From contig JAPDRQ010000124.1 of assembly GCA_030247915.1 (NCBI GenBank), forward strand, positions 1 through 64,000: a DNA stretch of 64,000 nucleotides. Reading direction: 5' to 3'. Positions within the stretch are counted from its first letter, which is position 1, and the number at the start of each line of letters is the position of its first letter. The notes under the pieces were generated by a model. The model was not told the DNA's origin. It saw only the letters and a list, made by a program, of their open reading frames with translations, and did not search any database. This stretch comes from Neophaeococcomyces mojaviensis. Taxonomy: Eukaryota > Ascomycota > Eurotiomycetes > Chaetothyriales. Shown in pieces: positions 23,470-34,865 of the stretch. Made by a program: the position numbers and the translations under genes.

Positions 23470-23836
23470 GTCTGAGGTCCTGGGCGGCTTCTGGTCAAAG
23501 TGGCGGGCAGTATCTATAGCTTTTCATACCCCGAATGGTGCAAAATCCAAGCTATGGCTCCGAGTTGCGAAAAAGCAAGCTAGCCGGATTTGTCCTCCGG
23601 GCGTTTCTTTAACTTCTTGACGCTTACGGTTACTCGAGGGCAGCAAGGGTTTAGAACGAGTTTGTGTGAGATAGAGAGATGCTGTTAGAGAGTGCTTAAG
23701 CCAAATAAAAATGTTTCCACTCATTCACTAGTTACGTGTGCCACCGAAACTCCAGTAGAACATCCCTCTCACTGTTCTCTATGCCCTCACGTGAAGTATA
23801 CAGACATGGCTTGCAACTTACAGCAAAACAAATCTC
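23470..23836. promoter_or_regulatory. Spacer between AIM24 and MTC1
   Basis: AIM24 promoter and MTC1 3' flank; both genes are on the minus strand. A 66-codon frame at 23524-23724 has no recognisable content. Confidence 0.4.
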
Positions 23837-25402
23837 TTACATACCACCCATAGCTCTAGCAGCCTCCCCGCCTCCACTCTCAACCATCTGAGCGGTGTTC
23901 ATAGCTTCCTTAAGCCTACTCTTCCCCTTCGCAACCTCACCAACACCCATACGGCGTGCCACGTATCTCTGAGCCACAACACCAGTAGCCAGGCTCAGCG
24001 TCTCCTCAAGCCACTCGCTAACCCACTCTCTCGGGTCAACACCACCATTCTCAATGATCTCGCGAATGCTATCCGGGAGCGCACCCTCAACATCATTCGG
24101 CGCATCCAGCCAGTCAATCCACTGCATCGGCACAGCCTGGCTGACAGCATGAAACGCAATTCCATGGATTGGGTCGTGCAGGTAGATGGCGAACAAGAAC
24201 TCATCCCCAGCGGTGTCCTTCTTCTCGTCCTTCTCCTCCGACGAACCACCTTGGAATAACTCTGCCTGTCTTTCCCGCGTGATGGCTTGAATGGCCAAGA
24301 AAATCTGACTGTCCCTTGTTGGGTTGCTCCCACTCAGCGTCTCAGTCGCCTTCCTCGCCGCCTCCTCAACACCACCCTTTTGCGCAAAGAAATCAGCCGC
24401 GTACCCCTCTGCGCTCACTCGCGCGAGCTTCGTGCCTTCGGCAAGCCCTCCCACGGCATTCGTGCTCCTCCTCTCGCCACTACTCCTCCACCATGGCCCG
24501 TCCTGCCACGCACCACGTAGGCTCATGACACCTATCCTCGAACCGAGTTCTCTGCTGGAGCGTTTTGGCCCGGCCTCCTCACCCCGTTGCACCACCATAA
24601 GATCACCACCCTCGACTTGACTCATGACACGCTCAAACACTCTGTAAATCGTAGGTTCCAAGCTTGGATATCCGTGAAGATCGTGTGTGATGTAAATCAT
24701 CAGTCTCTCATGACTGCTGATGGGCGGCGCGATGGTCTGCAGAATATTTTGAAACGTCCCCATGCCCATATTCTTTAAGCTGCCGATAGTCTCGCCGGAG
24801 AGGCCGTATTGACGTAATAGACCAACGTTTCCCTTGAGCTGTTCTGTCAGCTTCTGCGTATCTGGAAGGCCCCGCTCAGTGGTCTGTTGTTGAAGGTCTT
24901 TAACGCGCGCTTGTGCGGTATTTACAGCTGCACTAGCCATGGAGGAAAACCAGCCGCCCCATCCTCCGCCGCTGGACTGTTGTGAGGCCGAAGTGGCTGT
25001 ACTTTGCTCTTCAGCTGGCGATTCGTCGGCAGTCGTAGTTGCGGGCGTAAATGCTTGGTGAGATGACCGGGTGCTGTCGCCGGATTTGCGCTGGTCTTTG
25101 TCTTCACTTGTTCGAACGCCAGCAGTCAGAGGCGGTGTGGCGGTTGAGGTGCGCTTAGGAGATTGATTCGCTGCGGCAGAGCGTTGGTTCGCTCGTAAGG
25201 AGGGTGTACCGGGCCGACTCGATGGTCGCTGGGCTAGGTTTCCCAGTTCGGCAAGGAGGTCTTGTTCAGTTTGTGAAGTGTTGCCATGGTTTGATCGGGG
25301 CGCTCTTGCGGTTACGGGTCTGATCGCCCGTGGTTTGGGCTGAGTCGAGAGGTCATCCAGTTGTGCTAGGAGGTCATCGGGTGTTTGATTTTTAGAAGCC
25401 AT
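23837..25402 (-). CDS. MTC1: MTC1 family protein (maintenance of telomere capping 1)
   Basis: A single exon of 521 aa starting MASKNQTPDDLLAQLDDLS. The first ~170 residues are disordered (Ser/Thr/Pro/Gln-rich), ending in GGWGGWFSSMASAAVNTAQ. A conserved core follows, with HERLMIYITHDLHGYPSLE, then ESLRGAWQDGPWW-like and FLAIQAITRE segments, and a C-terminal block PREWVSEWLEETLSLATGVV. This is the architecture of the fungal MTC1 family (DUF5427). In yeast Mtc1 is a cytosolic protein associated with COPI-type vesicles; the telomere link is genetic. The molecular function is unknown. Confidence 0.87.
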   Translation of the reverse strand: MASKNQTPDDLLAQLDDLSTQPKPRAIRPVTARAPRSNHGNTSQTEQDLLAELGNLAQRPSSRPGTPSLRANQRSAAANQSPKRTSTATPPLTAGVRTSEDKDQRKSGDSTRSSHQAFTPATTTADESPAEEQSTATSASQQSSGGGWGGWFSSMASAAVNTAQARVKDLQQQTTERGLPDTQKLTEQLKGNVGLLRQYGLSGETIGSLKNMGMGTFQNILQTIAPPISSHERLMIYITHDLHGYPSLEPTIYRVFERVMSQVEGGDLMVVQRGEEAGPKRSSRELGSRIGVMSLRGAWQDGPWWRSSGERRSTNAVGGLAEGTKLARVSAEGYAADFFAQKGGVEEAARKATETLSGSNPTRDSQIFLAIQAITRERQAELFQGGSSEEKDEKKDTAGDEFLFAIYLHDPIHGIAFHAVSQAVPMQWIDWLDAPNDVEGALPDSIREIIENGGVDPREWVSEWLEETLSLATGVVAQRYVARRMGVGEVAKGKSRLKEAMNTAQMVESGGGEAARAMGGM

Positions 25403-26019
25403 GTTGGCTTGGGTTAAATTCCGACGGAAGTGACGATAGGCGTGAGTTTAGAGGAGCCTCGGGTTGGAAACAGCACGCGCAGTGGCACAAAAAAGTCGGT
25501 TGAACATGAAATTGGTGCATCTAGCAGTTGAATGCGTCGTAGATTGTTGATACGGAGTACTGGGGTAAGCGGACTATGCTCAAGTCTCCACGTAACTGCA
25601 AGGGTCTGTAGCCACTGCACTCGGACCTGACCAATGAACGCAAGGAAGAGACGCGCGACGGCGAGATTGGTTGCCTCTGTTGCTAGTCCACGACACACTG
25701 AGCCGTATCAGCACGGCATGTCAAGACAAGCTGTCAGTACAAGAAGGCGGCACAAGGAGGTCGACGTGTGATGAAATATAGAAACTACGAGGTCGTGACG
25801 CAACAGACGTCATGGTTCAGGAAGATGGACAGGTTTATTAATAGGGGGTGCCATTTCCCATTCTCGGTCCGACCACGATCAAAGACATGAAGAGATGCCC
25901 TTTCAAAGGTAAAGTCGACCAGTATCTAAACGCCTTCCAAATGCATATGAACCTATACATGCTCGCTGAATATGTCCTTACTGCAAACGATACACTTGCA
26001 AATAGCCCCAATGTCATTA
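25403..26019. other. Spacer between MTC1 and STE7
   Basis: MTC1 promoter on the left and STE7 3' flank on the right. No gene or repeat is recognised. Confidence 0.45.
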
Positions 26020-27776
26020 TCATCGATTCCTCCGCGGGCTGACAATACTAGGATTGTACAACGGGGACGCTTGCTGGATACCGTTGTGCGGTGGTGTTGG
26101 TAAAGGGCCCGACGGTGGCGGAGCCCGCGAGGACAGACCTGCATTGAACGGTCCAGCCAGTCGAGCGCCACTGGCATTGTTGCTGCTTGATGTCCGGGGA
26201 GGAAACATGGGTCTGCGTGGTTCGATGGCCGACGCTGGTTCGGGTATATTGTTGTTGTAAGTACCAAAGTTCCGAATGGCTCTAGCTTGGCTCTCAGGCA
26301 TATCATTTGTTTCGAGGGAGAGATGTTGAAGCGATAGGGGCGGGGGTGGAGAGCGTTCTGCTATGCCTGATGGTATCGACAGTACCGGCATACCTGCAGA
26401 TTTTGGCCCTTGTCTCGGAGGAGATTGAGGGTTCATTATCAGTATATCACCGCTTGTCGGGCTCTGTAGTCTTCGTGCGGTAATGGGCGTGTTTCCAGCA
26501 GTTGTTGCGGAAGAGGTAGATGCAGTAGATCCACTGTACCAAGTGTCGGACACGCTGCCATCGCTATTGAGTGACTTGGGAGCAGGTGGAGCCAAGTATG
26601 ATCTTCGATTGTGTCTATCCATCATGGATACCGCCCACTCTTCGAGGTCAACGGGAGTTCGTTTGGCTGCTTGGACAAAATTGTCGCGGTCGTAAAGCTC
26701 GCGAGGGGAGGGACGCTCGGCGGCATTTTTGAGTAAGCATTTGGCGATAAAGTCGTCCAGGATAGGCGGGAACGCTTCGCTTTTCGGTAGTTTTGGTGCA
26801 GGCTCGTGCACGATTTGTTGTAACAGATCCAAGATGCCCATAGGGCCAGATGAAGCTCGGTCACCAGCGGCAGCATCTGTAGCGTCGAATGGAAATCTTC
26901 CAATGGCCAACTCCATGACGGTCAGACCAACACTCCACACGTCGGATCTGACAGTATACGCGCCTCCCTGGATTCGTTCTGGAGCCATGTAAGTTGAGGT
27001 GCCGACGAAGGTATCTGCCACCGAGTTGACGGTCTCCGTGGCCACGCCAAAGTCGCAGAGCTTGATCATGCCTCTCGAGTTGACCAGGACGTTGGAGGGC
27101 TTGATGTCTCGATGCATAATTCGGTGGGCTTCGTAAAGGTAGACCAGACCTCCCAGAATGGCTTCGGTGATCTTTCCCAACACATCAACACGCACCGGGC
27201 CAAAGTCTTTTGATATTCGGTCGAGGGATCTGCAGTCTCATGTCAGCTCTTGTACCTCGCAGCAGTTCGTTTGGGGGCACTCACCCGACGTCCATATACT
27301 CCATACACAGAACGATGTCTCTGGCTTCGTTTTGAAAGGCTCCGTAGAAGGTGATCACGTAGGGAGAGTTGCATTCGTGACCGACTTGCAGTTCTCGGAC
27401 GATCTGTTTGCGGACGTTTTCTTTGGCATCGACACGAATAATCTTGACTGGTCAGCATGCAAGTTCGGTTCACAGTCGAGACACCCACCTTGCGGGCCAT
27501 GACCACCTTGGTAGTGGCATGCTGGACTTTGCTGACGGTACCGCCATTTCCTGCTCCCAGCTCTTTCAGCACGACGAGATCTTCGCTTCTCAGATCGAGC
27601 TTGAACTCGAGACCGATTTCGAGGGTGTCTGCTCGGTTGCTGTCGGCATTGCCTAATGCGCCGGGGATTTGGGCATCCCCCTCACTGGGATTTGACTGTT
27701 TCGTCGGCGGTGCACTCAGGGCCAAGCCTTTCACGTTCTTCCTCTTCAACGTTCTTGCCTTGAATGGGTCGGACAT
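26020..27776 (-). CDS. STE7: STE7-type MAP kinase kinase
   Basis: Three exons, 27776-27489, 27442-27285 and 27229-26020, with introns of 46 and 55 bp; the product is 551 aa. Near the N-terminus KRKNVKGLALS is a basic-plus-hydrophobic D-site, the MAPK docking motif seen in Ste7. The kinase domain has glycine loop LGAGNGGTVSKV (from residue 73), Lys96 in VVMARK, HRDIKPSN, DFG and activation loop SVADTFVGT with the two phospho-acceptor Ser/Thr positions of MAPKKs, then a YMAPER segment. After the kinase is a ~200-residue Ser/Pro-rich tail usual for filamentous-fungal Ste7 orthologues. In the family the enzyme phosphorylates the Fus3/Kss1-type MAPK in mating, hyphal fusion and infection-related development. 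It is divergent from SPT6. The gene looks intact. Confidence 0.92.
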
Positions 27777-28582
27777 GTTGCACAGCTGCACGGGGGATGG
27801 GAGGACGACGAAAAGGCGGGAGAGTGAAGTGCAGGCAGGGTCAGATATAACGAGATCGTGGCAATGGCGACTAGACTGAGAATAGGTGCTCTAGAGTAGT
27901 GTGTCTGGCAGGCGGCTATCGATGTGCCCGAATAGTCGCTGAAAGCGCTTAGCTTGCTTCGAGATTGGCGACGCCGATGACACTATTGGTGTGCCAGCAT
28001 ATAGTGGTTCGGGTTTGTCTATTCGCAGATATTGCAATGAGCCACCGTGCCCCGGAAGTGCTGCTGCTGCTCGTATTGGCACGTGCAGACTGTGGACAGG
28101 TTGGATGTGTTGGGTGTGAAGGCGGGCAAGAGATGATCTGCACCGCATGCACCCCCAAAAATGCCAGAAGAGGCCGCCGGCTCGGAGAAGATTCACCTAC
28201 ACGCACGCTATTCGACTGAGTTCATGTAGCCGTTCTACCTTTTGAAAGCCTTGATTGATAGCATTCCAGTTGACTCTATGAAAATTTCCATTGTGTCGGA
28301 GCCTGCTGGTGCTGCTTAACGCGCCGATCACTGCCATTTGACTTGACCTTTGGTACAGCCTTGGCGAAATCCAGGACATCTCAAGTCTTGTAATTGCGCT
28401 TTACTGCTAGCAAGCACTTTGACAGTATCTGCTGCTGCTGCCATTCTGCCTGCGCTCAGTCCATTTCCACCATCCCTCTCGCTGCCTCGACCTCCGCCTC
28501 CCAACTTGCCATCCTTTGTGTTCCTCGCAAAAGCTAATCCCTATCAAACCACTCCTGTCTTGACTTCGCTCCCTGTGCCATA
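27777..28582. promoter_or_regulatory. Divergent promoter between STE7 and SPT6
   Basis: About 800 bp between the two start codons. The SPT6 side (about 28430-28580) is strongly pyrimidine-rich, as expected for a core promoter and leader. Short frames in the centre are not convincing. Confidence 0.5.
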
Positions 28583-31500
28583 ATGGATAATTTCGTGGAC
28601 GACGCCGCCATCCTCGGTGATGAGGAGGACGAGGAATCCTTCGACGAGGAGAACGGCGAGCCGAGATCGAGAAGGAACGGCGCAAACGGTGGCATTGAAG
28701 ATTCGTCCGAAGAGGAGGAAGACGACGATGAGGAAGCCGCGGCCGAAGTCGCTGCCGGTTTCATTGTTGACGAAGATGAAGAGGACGATGATTCGAGACG
28801 ACAACGACGCCGTGACCGGAAGAAGCGACGACGGGAGGAGCGAGAGCGCGAAGACGACCTGCTCGACGAGGAAGACCTGGATCTCATCGGGATACCCACC
28901 CGCCGAGAGGACGCTGAGCCCAAGTTAAAGCGACTGAAGCGTGGTCCCCGAGAAGATCGAGAAGAGCGCGGCACAGGCCTAAACGACATCTTTGGCGCCT
29001 CGGAAGACGAAGACGACCTGGCTGATCGAAGACAAGCACGTTTGGACCGGAGAGGTGCTCAAGACGAATTTGACGATTTCATCGAGGAAGATGTCTTCTC
29101 CGACGAGGAACAGCAAAGACAAAGAGAAGACGAAGAAATCGCCAGACCCAGACGACGAGGCATTGCGGATCTGAGTTTGGCTGAGGACGCCGGTCTGGAC
29201 GAGCAGGCTATGGAGGACTTCCGTGAAGCTTTTGGAGACGGCACAGAGTACAACTTTGCCTTGCAGGCCGAAGACGATGCCGAGTATGAAGAGCTGGAAC
29301 GAGAAAAACAACTCAACCTCAAGGATGTCTTCGAACCGTCTCAGCTGGCCGAGAAGTTGCTCACCGACGAGGACAACCAAATCCGCAATACTGATGAGCC
29401 CGAGCGGCACCAGCTGGCTCGAAAGCCCTACAAGCACATCGAGTTGTCCGAAGCTGATTTCAAGGAAGAGGCCGGTTGGATTGCTAATATCATACGCATC
29501 AAGAAGCAGGGCATGGCCGCAGAACTGCAAGAACCCTTCCGACGCGCTGTGGCTCAAGTGCTCGAATTCATGGTTCATGATGAGTATGAAGTCCCTTTCA
29601 TCTTTCAAAATCGGAAGGACCACCTTATCCACGCCGTCCGAAGGCAAGTCGGCCGCAACGAAGACGGCACTCCCCGCTACGAGATGGATGCAAACAAGCT
29701 GTTGACCCAGGACGACTTGTGGGCGATTTTCGAAAGCGACCTGAGATTCCGTGCCTTCGTCGAGAAGAGGCAATCGATCAACAAAATCTACGAAGACGTC
29801 AAGACCGCAGGTGTCGAACGAGACACCATCTACGATGAAATGCTACCACAAGCACAAACGTTGGAAGAACTACAGGATTTGCAGGACTATCTATATTTTC
29901 AATATGCTTCTCAAATCGCCGACGTTGCAGCGACAGCGAACGGGACTGCCAACGGGACGACAGCCATTCGCAAGAAGGCTACGGCGACTGCCATTTATGC
30001 AGACGTTCGAGCCAGCAAAGCCTATCACATTGTCCGAGCCTTTGGTATCACTGCAGATGCCTTTGCTAAGAATGCTTTGGGTGAAGGCATTAAAACATAT
30101 GCCGAGGACTCAACAGAGACACCCGACAACCTGGCAGACGAATGCATTGATCAGGAATTTCCTACGGGTGCTCGAGCTCTGAGGGCTGCCAGAAGTATGT
30201 TTGCAGAAGAGCTAGCCACCTCACCGAGATTGAGAAAATTTCTCCGACGCAGTATTTACATCGACGCGGTGGTAGATTGTCATCGAACGGACAAGGGTCT
30301 GCGCCGAATCACTGAGGACCATCCATACTATGAGTTCAAGTACTTGCGAAATCAGAAATTGAGCGATATCGCTCGCCGGCCAGACATGTTCCTGAAGATG
30401 CTCAAGGCTGAACAAGAAGGGCTTGTCGATGTTAAGGTCCGACTCCGTGAGCCGGACCGGTTGCGAAAGGACTTGCACCGGCACATTGTCACTGATGCAT
30501 ACTCTTCTGTTGCCGATGCCTGGAACGATGAGCGGAAGAACGTCGTCTCCACTGCCTTTGAGAAGCTCCTCACGATTATGAGTCGGAATGTAAAGGAGAA
30601 TCTCAAAAATGAATGTGAAGACAGCATTGCCCTCGACTGTCGAGAAGAATTTTCACGAAAGCTTGACCAGGCGCCATATCAGCCCCGAGGCATGAAAAAG
30701 GGCACTATACCTCGAGTACTAGTACTCTCTCTTGGAGGAGGAACTTCTGGTCGTGATCCGGTATCATGGGCATATGTCAGTGACGATGGCCGCGTGCTAG
30801 AAAACGGTAGATTTACAGAGCTTGCACCAGGAAATCGTGAGCGCGGTTTGCCCGATGGCAAGGACGTTGAATCATTCGTTGAAGTCGTCAGACGGAGAGA
30901 ACCAGAAATCATTGGTGTTTCTGGCTGGACCCCCGAGACACGACGATTAATCGCCAATCTTGAAGAAATTGTCAAGAACCACGATCTCAGGGGAGCACCT
31001 TATCCTGATGACGATGACCGAGAGCGGTCAGATCCACTTGAGGTGGTTACTGTCAACGACGAGGTTGCTCGACTTTATCAAACAAGCGTCAAAGCACGCG
31101 AACAACATCCGGGTATGCCACAACTGACACTGTACTGCATTGCTCTGGCGAAATACCTGCAAGATCCTCTCAAGGAGTATGCATCACTAGGCAAGGACAT
31201 TGTCTCAGTGACATTCGTCCCAGCACAGACGCTGTTACCACAAGAGAAGCTTCTGAAGGCATTTGAAACATCGCTTGTTGATTATGTGAACATGGTCGGT
31301 ATTGACATTGACGAGGCTGTGGTTGATCCTGCCACTGCTAATCTGTTGACCTACTGCGCTGGTTTGGGTCCGCGAAAAGCCCAACACCTGCTGAAAGCCT
31401 ACAACATGAACTCAAGCGAGCTGCGAACGAGAGAATCACTCCTCATTGGTGAGCATGCTCCCCTGTCACCCAAAGTCTGGGCGAATGCAGCAAGTACGTT

Positions 31501-32896
31501 GTACCTGCGGTTTGAGCAGGCAGATGATCAAGCCGAGTTCTTGGACAATACTCGAATCCACCCTGAAGACTACGATATTGCTCGAAAAATGGCAGCTGAT
31601 GCTCTCGAACTCGACGAAGAGGATATCGAGGCAGAAACCAAAGAATTCGGTCCCGGCGCAATTGTTCGCCGTCTTATCAAGGAAGATGCACAAGATCGTG
31701 TCAATGATCTTGTGTTAGATGAATATGCCGACCAGCTTGAGAAGGGCTACAATGCGAAGAAGAGGTCTACGCTTGAAAATATTCGTGCTGAATTGAATGA
31801 CCCGTATGAGGAAATTCGAAGTCCTTTCATGATCAAACTCGATGAGCGCGACATCTTTACAATGTTTACGCATGAAACAAAGGAGAGCCTACAGAAAGGC
31901 ATGAACGTGCCTATGCATATCAAGCGTGTGACTGAAGCATCGGTGGAAGGTAAGCTTGACTGTGGCATTGATGCTTTCGCTATGGAGGGAGAGACTACAG
32001 AGCCTGGTGTCAATCCAAAATCTGCATATGCTCCACATCAAGTTGTCCAAGCACACATTCTCTCGATTGATCGAAAGGGTTTCATGGCCATCGTCAGCTT
32101 GCGAGAAGAGAAAACAAAACGACCCTTCCGACGTGTCGACACCAACGACTATGGCCACGACCAATGGGATGACCGACAAGAAGCCAACGACCGAAAAATG
32201 CTGGAGCAGAAGACCGATGCAGCCGGTCGCGTGGTGCGCGTAGTCAAGCACCCTCTCTTTAAACAAATGGGCGCCAAACAAGCCGAGGAGTACCTTGGAA
32301 GCATGAACCGAGGTGATATCGTCATTCGACCCTCGTCAAAGGGTCAGGACCATCTGGCCGTGACATGGAAGGTTGCAGATGGAGTGTTTCAACACATTGA
32401 TGTCCTAGAACTGGACAAAGAAAACGAGTTCACTCTCGGGAAAACACTTCGTGTTGGTGGTAAATACAACTACTCGGATTTGGACGAACTGATCGTTCTT
32501 CATGTCAAAGCCATGGCCAAGAAGGTCGAGGAGATGATGAACAACGAGAAGTTCCAGGATAAGAGTAAGGCTGCTCTAGGTAAGCTAACCCTCCCTTCCG
32601 CTCATAGGCTATGATTAACTAAATTGATAGACGAGTGGTTGACCACATATACAAATGCGAACCCCAAACGATCGATGTACCAATTCTGTATCAACCGAGA
32701 GAAACCAGGAAATTTCCATTTATGTTTCAAAGCTGGTCAGCAAGCGAAGCTCATGGATTGGAATGTCAAGGTCATACCGCAGGGTTTTCAGCTAATGAAC
32801 CAGCCTTATCCTGACATGAGGAACTTGTGTAATGGATTTAAGTTGATTTTTGGTAATATGCAAAACGCGGCTATTGCGATGGGACCTCGAAGATAA
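28583..32896 (+). CDS. SPT6: SPT6 transcription elongation factor / histone chaperone
   Basis: Exons 28583-32579 and 32631-32896 are joined over a 51-bp intron, giving 1420 aa, the usual length. Residues 1-120 are highly acidic and alternate with Arg/Lys clusters. A helical core follows, then a YqgF/RNase H-like domain (from about residue 709, RVLVLSLGGGTSGRD), a helix-hairpin-helix (about 925, CAGLGPRKAQHLLKAYN), an S1 domain (VVQAHILSIDRKGFMAIVSL) and C-terminal tandem SH2 domains that cross the intron (FCINREKPGNFHLCFKA). Spt6 travels with Pol II, binds the phosphorylated Rpb1 linker through the tandem SH2 and reassembles nucleosomes behind the polymerase. The antisense strand over the acidic region gives Ser-rich frames that are not genes. 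Confidence 0.97.
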
Positions 32897-33270
32897 GAGA
32901 GCTATCTTCAGCTTAGTGGCCTCCTGTGTGGCTTCTGAGAGAGAAAAGCATATTTCTGTACCAGTTATGGCATGGCATCAGAGAGCCATAGTCTGTCAAG
33001 ATATAGATCCATTTGCCATCAGTCAATTTCGCTCACTCCATGCCAAATTAGCACGTGCTTTCGCGACTCATTCTTAACGTGTATGTTCGTTCTGCATCTT
33101 CACTCTTGTCATCTCATTTTTATTCAATTCAATTTGCTTGCCATAATTCAGACTCCACCATAGTGTTCAGTGATTTGCTTAGATAACCAATAACAGTAGT
33201 TCTTCTTAATCCAACGATACTGCTCGCCTGGACATCGTTTCAATCATCGACGACGGCAACAGATTTGAAA
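32897..33270. other. Spacer between SPT6 and the MED9-like gene
   Basis: SPT6 3' flank and the promoter of the following gene. No element is recognised. Confidence 0.4.
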
Positions 33271-33876
33271 ATGTCTAGTCTCTCCCAACACAACATCAAA
33301 GCGCAACCTCTCACACCAGATATCTCGAACATACCCTCTCCTGCCCGATCAACACATCCTGATACCAATCAGCCCTCTATAGAAGCCACCAATGAAACCC
33401 CTCTCGCAGCTCCAGTCTATCCCGACGTATCTCAGTTCACCTTTCTCCCAGAACTTTACCTCATAATCTCCCGCCTCGCACCTATTCGCAATATCCCCGC
33501 GACCACTATTGCCTCCAACCCACCCGACATCACCGCAAACGGCACAGGCCCAACACCCCAACCCCAAACCTCGGACCCAGCCACAAACAACAACAGCCTG
33601 ACACAAACAATATCGCGTGAGTCACAACTATCCGGCTCCGGCTCATTACGGCAATTAAACAGCAGCGAGGCAAGCATAGAGATTAAGGATCTACCGGCGC
33701 ATGTCTACGGTATCAAGCAGAGAATTGCGAGAGCGAAGGAAAGTGTGAGTGGGTTGCCCGATTGTGGGAGGAGTGTGGAGGAGCAGGAGGCCGAGATGAA
33801 GGAGTTGAGGAGACGAGTCGCGGGATTGAGAGAGCGATTAGGGGAGTTGGGTGGGATTGCGAAGTTGGACGGGTGA
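33271..33876 (+). CDS. Probable Mediator subunit 9 (MED9/CSE2)
   Basis: A single exon of 201 aa; the ATG at 33271 (MSSLSQHNIKAQPLTPD) is the first in frame. The N-terminus is Pro/Ser/Thr-rich. A short hydrophobic helix FTFLPELYLIISRLAP follows at about residues 52-67. After a Thr/Pro/Asn-rich linker the C-terminal ~65 residues form a coiled coil, DLPAHVYGIKQRIARAKESV then VEEQEAEMKELRRRVAGLRE. This order (FLP..LISRL helix, linker, DLP plus R/K-E coiled coil ending in a VEEQE heptad) matches fungal Med9 as I recall it, but the family diverges fast. The stop overlaps a GTGAGG that could be a donor, with an acceptor TGTACAG ending at 33970, which would lengthen the C-terminus. Confidence 0.6.
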   Translation: MSSLSQHNIKAQPLTPDISNIPSPARSTHPDTNQPSIEATNETPLAAPVYPDVSQFTFLPELYLIISRLAPIRNIPATTIASNPPDITANGTGPTPQPQTSDPATNNNSLTQTISRESQLSGSGSLRQLNSSEASIEIKDLPAHVYGIKQRIARAKESVSGLPDCGRSVEEQEAEMKELRRRVAGLRERLGELGGIAKLDG

Positions 33877-34865
33877 GGAACTGTATGCAAGAAATGTAAG
33901 ATCAAGCCGAGTAAAAGGAAAGTGAAATCTGCAACTCCTACATTGACTCTCTCTAACACGTCCTGTACAGAGCCAATCTAGTTGCTCGCATAATCACGAC
34001 GACAACGTTCTTGCTTTCGATAGTCAGGATAAGAGACACATCGACACTCGCCCTACTTAACACAGTGTCGGGAACCATCAATGTTTGTGTATCACTTAAC
34101 ACGTTATGTTGGCAACATTTCTAAATTGGCTCTCGTCGCAACTCATATAAACAGTGACTTCCAGAAGTTCGAAAACGAGCCGATTGAAGTACAGCCATGC
34201 AAACAGTACCAGAGACTGATATCGTGCTGTATGGTTTCCACAATGGAACTGGTGTTGCATACAGCACAAACGACAGTCAATACAAATACACTAATGGATC
34301 GACACAATGCCTGGGGCTCAAGATTGCGAATACTGGCGGCACTCGCAGGGACGACAAGTATCATGATCTGCAAAGTGACAATGGGAGAAATGGACGGTAA
34401 CCGACACGTCAACCCGCACTGTTCTCAAGCAACCAGCGCGTCAACTCATTCTAGGTCAACCTGGGCTTACGTGTCATCTAATGATCGTAGCCATCATATA
34501 GTCTTTCTTCTAGGCTTCTAACCAACCAAAGGAAGTTATACCAAAAACTTTAGACGCGGCTCACGTAGTGATTGGATGTAGTTATACACCCATGTCTAAA
34601 TGCCTTGCCTACCATTCGCGATCTTTGCTTAGCTAGAATCACTTCTGTTTGTCAATTGGACAGATGGGGCACAGGTTGCTGAGGCACGGATACCATCAGA
34701 ATTACAATTGAACCCTACGGAGAGTGAGAAGACAATCAAGAAGTCTGGGGTAGCAGAAAATCGTGCGATGGTATTTAGACCGAAGGGGTCGCAGTGGCTG
34801 CTTCAGAGGAATACCTATGTGTCTTACACCATTCCATGCTGCCAACATCCCAATTTTTATCTGTC
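33877..34865. other. Convergent spacer with a possible small ORF
   Basis: 3' flanks of the MED9-like gene (plus) and of the F-box gene (minus). A 67-codon frame at 34197-34400 beginning MQTVPETDIVLYGFHNGTGV has protein-like composition but no signal peptide, no recognised domain and no clear promoter. Confidence 0.3.

Noticed and set aside
28534..28989. Minus-strand Ser/Arg-rich frame opposite the start of SPT6
   Set aside because: It is the antisense image of the acidic Asp/Glu codons of the SPT6 N-terminus, not an independent gene.
28979..29773. 264-codon minus-strand frame inside SPT6
   Set aside because: Antisense to conserved SPT6 sequence; length arises from codon bias of the sense strand.
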